7,153 bases of DNA from an uncultured Lachnospiraceae bacterium. Its GTDB lineage: Bacteria; Bacillota; Clostridia; Lachnospirales; Lachnospiraceae. The DNA lies in NCBI GenBank assembly GCA_945836355.1, contig CAMALD010000064.1:1-7153 (forward strand), given 5' to 3'. How positions within the stretch are numbered: the first letter of the stretch is position 1; the number at the start of each line of letters is the position of its first letter. This document shows, in pieces, positions 6,535 to 7,153 of the stretch. The notes beneath the pieces are model-generated. The model searched no databases, was not told where the DNA came from, and was given only the letters and a program-made list of their open reading frames with translations. Both the position numbers and the translations under genes were made by a program.

Positions 6535-6545
6535 CCTTATTAAGG
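6535..6545. repeat. Small inverted repeat at the SNF2 transcription start
   Basis: CCTT-ATT-AAGG forms a perfect 4-bp inverted repeat with a 3-nt centre. On the minus strand it is followed by A and seven T (6533-6527). It falls about where transcription from the promoter at 6547-6575 would begin and just before the SNF2 ribosome site. It could be an operator half-site pair or chance; the stem is too short for a convincing terminator of the upstream SulP gene. Confidence 0.3.
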
Positions 6546-6546
6546 T

Positions 6547-6575
6547 ATTCTACCACATTTTAAAATAATTGTGTA
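6547..6575 (-). promoter_or_regulatory. Candidate promoter of the SNF2 and secreted-protein unit
   Basis: On the minus strand TACACA (6575-6570, 4 of 6 consensus), a 17-bp A/T-rich spacer and TAGAAT (6552-6547, 5 of 6) form a plausible sigma-A promoter. It lies in the 73-bp gap between the SulP stop and the SNF2 start. No strong terminator separates SulP from SNF2, so read-through from upstream is also possible. Confidence 0.55.
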
Positions 6576-6583
6576 CTCTTTTT

Positions 6584-7153
6584 TTATTCCCCGCAGATTT
6601 CTTCCGCGCGCTTCAATGCCGCATCAATATTGGCACAGAAATTCTCTTTTCCCGCCACTGTAATGAACCCATTCTTCTGTATAACAGCATACGGCTGCTC
6701 AAGAGTATGGGAAAATACCATCGTGACTCCATTCTCCTTAAGCTCACGAAAAACATCTGCGAGTGTATTCATAGCTGTGGTATCCAGTGCCGGGATGCTT
6801 CTCATACGCAGCACCACTACCTTCGTGTCCGGGGTTACCTGGTTCTTTAAGGCGATCAGCTTGTCCGCTGCGCCAAAGAAAAGAGGTCCGCTGATTTCGT
6901 ATACCAGCGTGTGCTTTGGCACATTTTTCAGATTCGTTGCTTCCGGGTCATTTTCCTCATCAATTTCTTCAATGTATTTCCAGCTTCTTACCTCGGTCAC
7001 ATCTGCCATACGCTTCATAAATAAAGCACAGGCAAGCACCATGCCGACCTCAATTGCCAGCACAAGATCAAATGCAAAGGTCAGAATGCAGGATGCCAGA
7101 AGAACCAATACATCACTCTTCGGTGCCTTGCGGTATGCAAGGAATGCCTTTAC
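6584..7153 (-). CDS. SulP-family anion transporter, C-terminal part with STAS domain
   Basis: The frame is open to the right edge, so the gene continues beyond the window; 189 residues and the stop are visible. The first part (residues about 11-46: KSDVLVLLASCILTFAFDLV then a segment with GMVLACALFMKRMADV) matches the last membrane segments of SulP permeases, which carry sulfate, bicarbonate or dicarboxylates by proton or sodium coupling. An acidic linker (about 56-72, EEIDEENDPEA) leads to a cytoplasmic STAS domain at about 79-180. This has the expected SGPLFFGAADKL start (88-99), a VVVLRM strand and the PALDTTAMNTL loop (121-131), whose Asp-Thr-Thr lies at the place of the Asp-Ser phosphorylation loop in anti-sigma antagonists. 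The substrate cannot be told from this fragment because the transport core is missing. No clear terminator follows. Confidence 0.92.
   Translation of the reverse strand, partial: VKAFLAYRKAPKSDVLVLLASCILTFAFDLVLAIEVGMVLACALFMKRMADVTEVRSWKYIEEIDEENDPEATNLKNVPKHTLVYEISGPLFFGAADKLIALKNQVTPDTKVVVLRMRSIPALDTTAMNTLADVFRELKENGVTMVFSHTLEQPYAVIQKNGFITVAGKENFCANIDAALKRAEEICGE

Noticed and set aside
6527..6545. CCTTAATAAGG plus T7 as an intrinsic terminator of SulP
   Set aside because: The stem has only 4 bp and the element overlaps the expected SNF2 start site and ribosome site, so termination there is unlikely to be efficient.

Overview
The window looks like chromosomal DNA from a Gram-positive gut-type Clostridia, most plausibly Lachnospiraceae. 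This rests on strong AGGAGG-like ribosome binding sites, sigma-A style promoters, a 5' attenuator in front of a queuosine-precursor importer, a zinc-ribbon/DUF2007-like membrane protein, and a SWIM-SNF2 helicase of the kind common in Clostridia. It is an inference from gene style, not a taxonomic match. No phage, transposon, CRISPR, tRNA or rRNA signal was seen.

Left block (1-960, minus strand): a queuosine-precursor operon. A consensus promoter (932-960) drives a leader of about 145 nt. The leader ends in an intrinsic terminator (797-833), followed by yhhQ (preQ0/preQ1/queuine importer family) and, 5 bp later, the first 31 codons of queF (preQ0 reductase), cut by the window edge. An upstream leader strand can pair either with a hairpin loop, giving a pseudoknot, or with the 5' arm of the terminator. 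That is the layout of a transcriptional OFF switch, and with these genes preQ1 is the obvious candidate ligand.

Middle block: a divergent promoter (995-1022) drives a plus-strand gene (1068-1991) for a 307-residue protein with an N-terminal zinc ribbon, a DUF2007-like domain, an acidic linker, two membrane segments and a soluble tail. It converges with only 9 bp to spare on a minus-strand gene (2001-3260) for a secreted protein with a Big_2-type Ig-like domain.

Right block (minus strand): the secreted-protein gene lies 40 bp downstream of a 1069-residue SWIM zinc-finger/SNF2 DNA translocase (3301-6510), probably in one transcript starting from a promoter at 6547-6575. Upstream of that is the C-terminal part of a SulP anion transporter with its STAS domain (6584-7153), open at the right edge.

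The best candidate for something worth work is the yhhQ leader. Its context strongly implies a preQ1-type switch, but the aptamer I can draw is not a clean match to the preQ1-I form I know. The remaining genes are recognisable families, with some unusual domain combinations and pairings.
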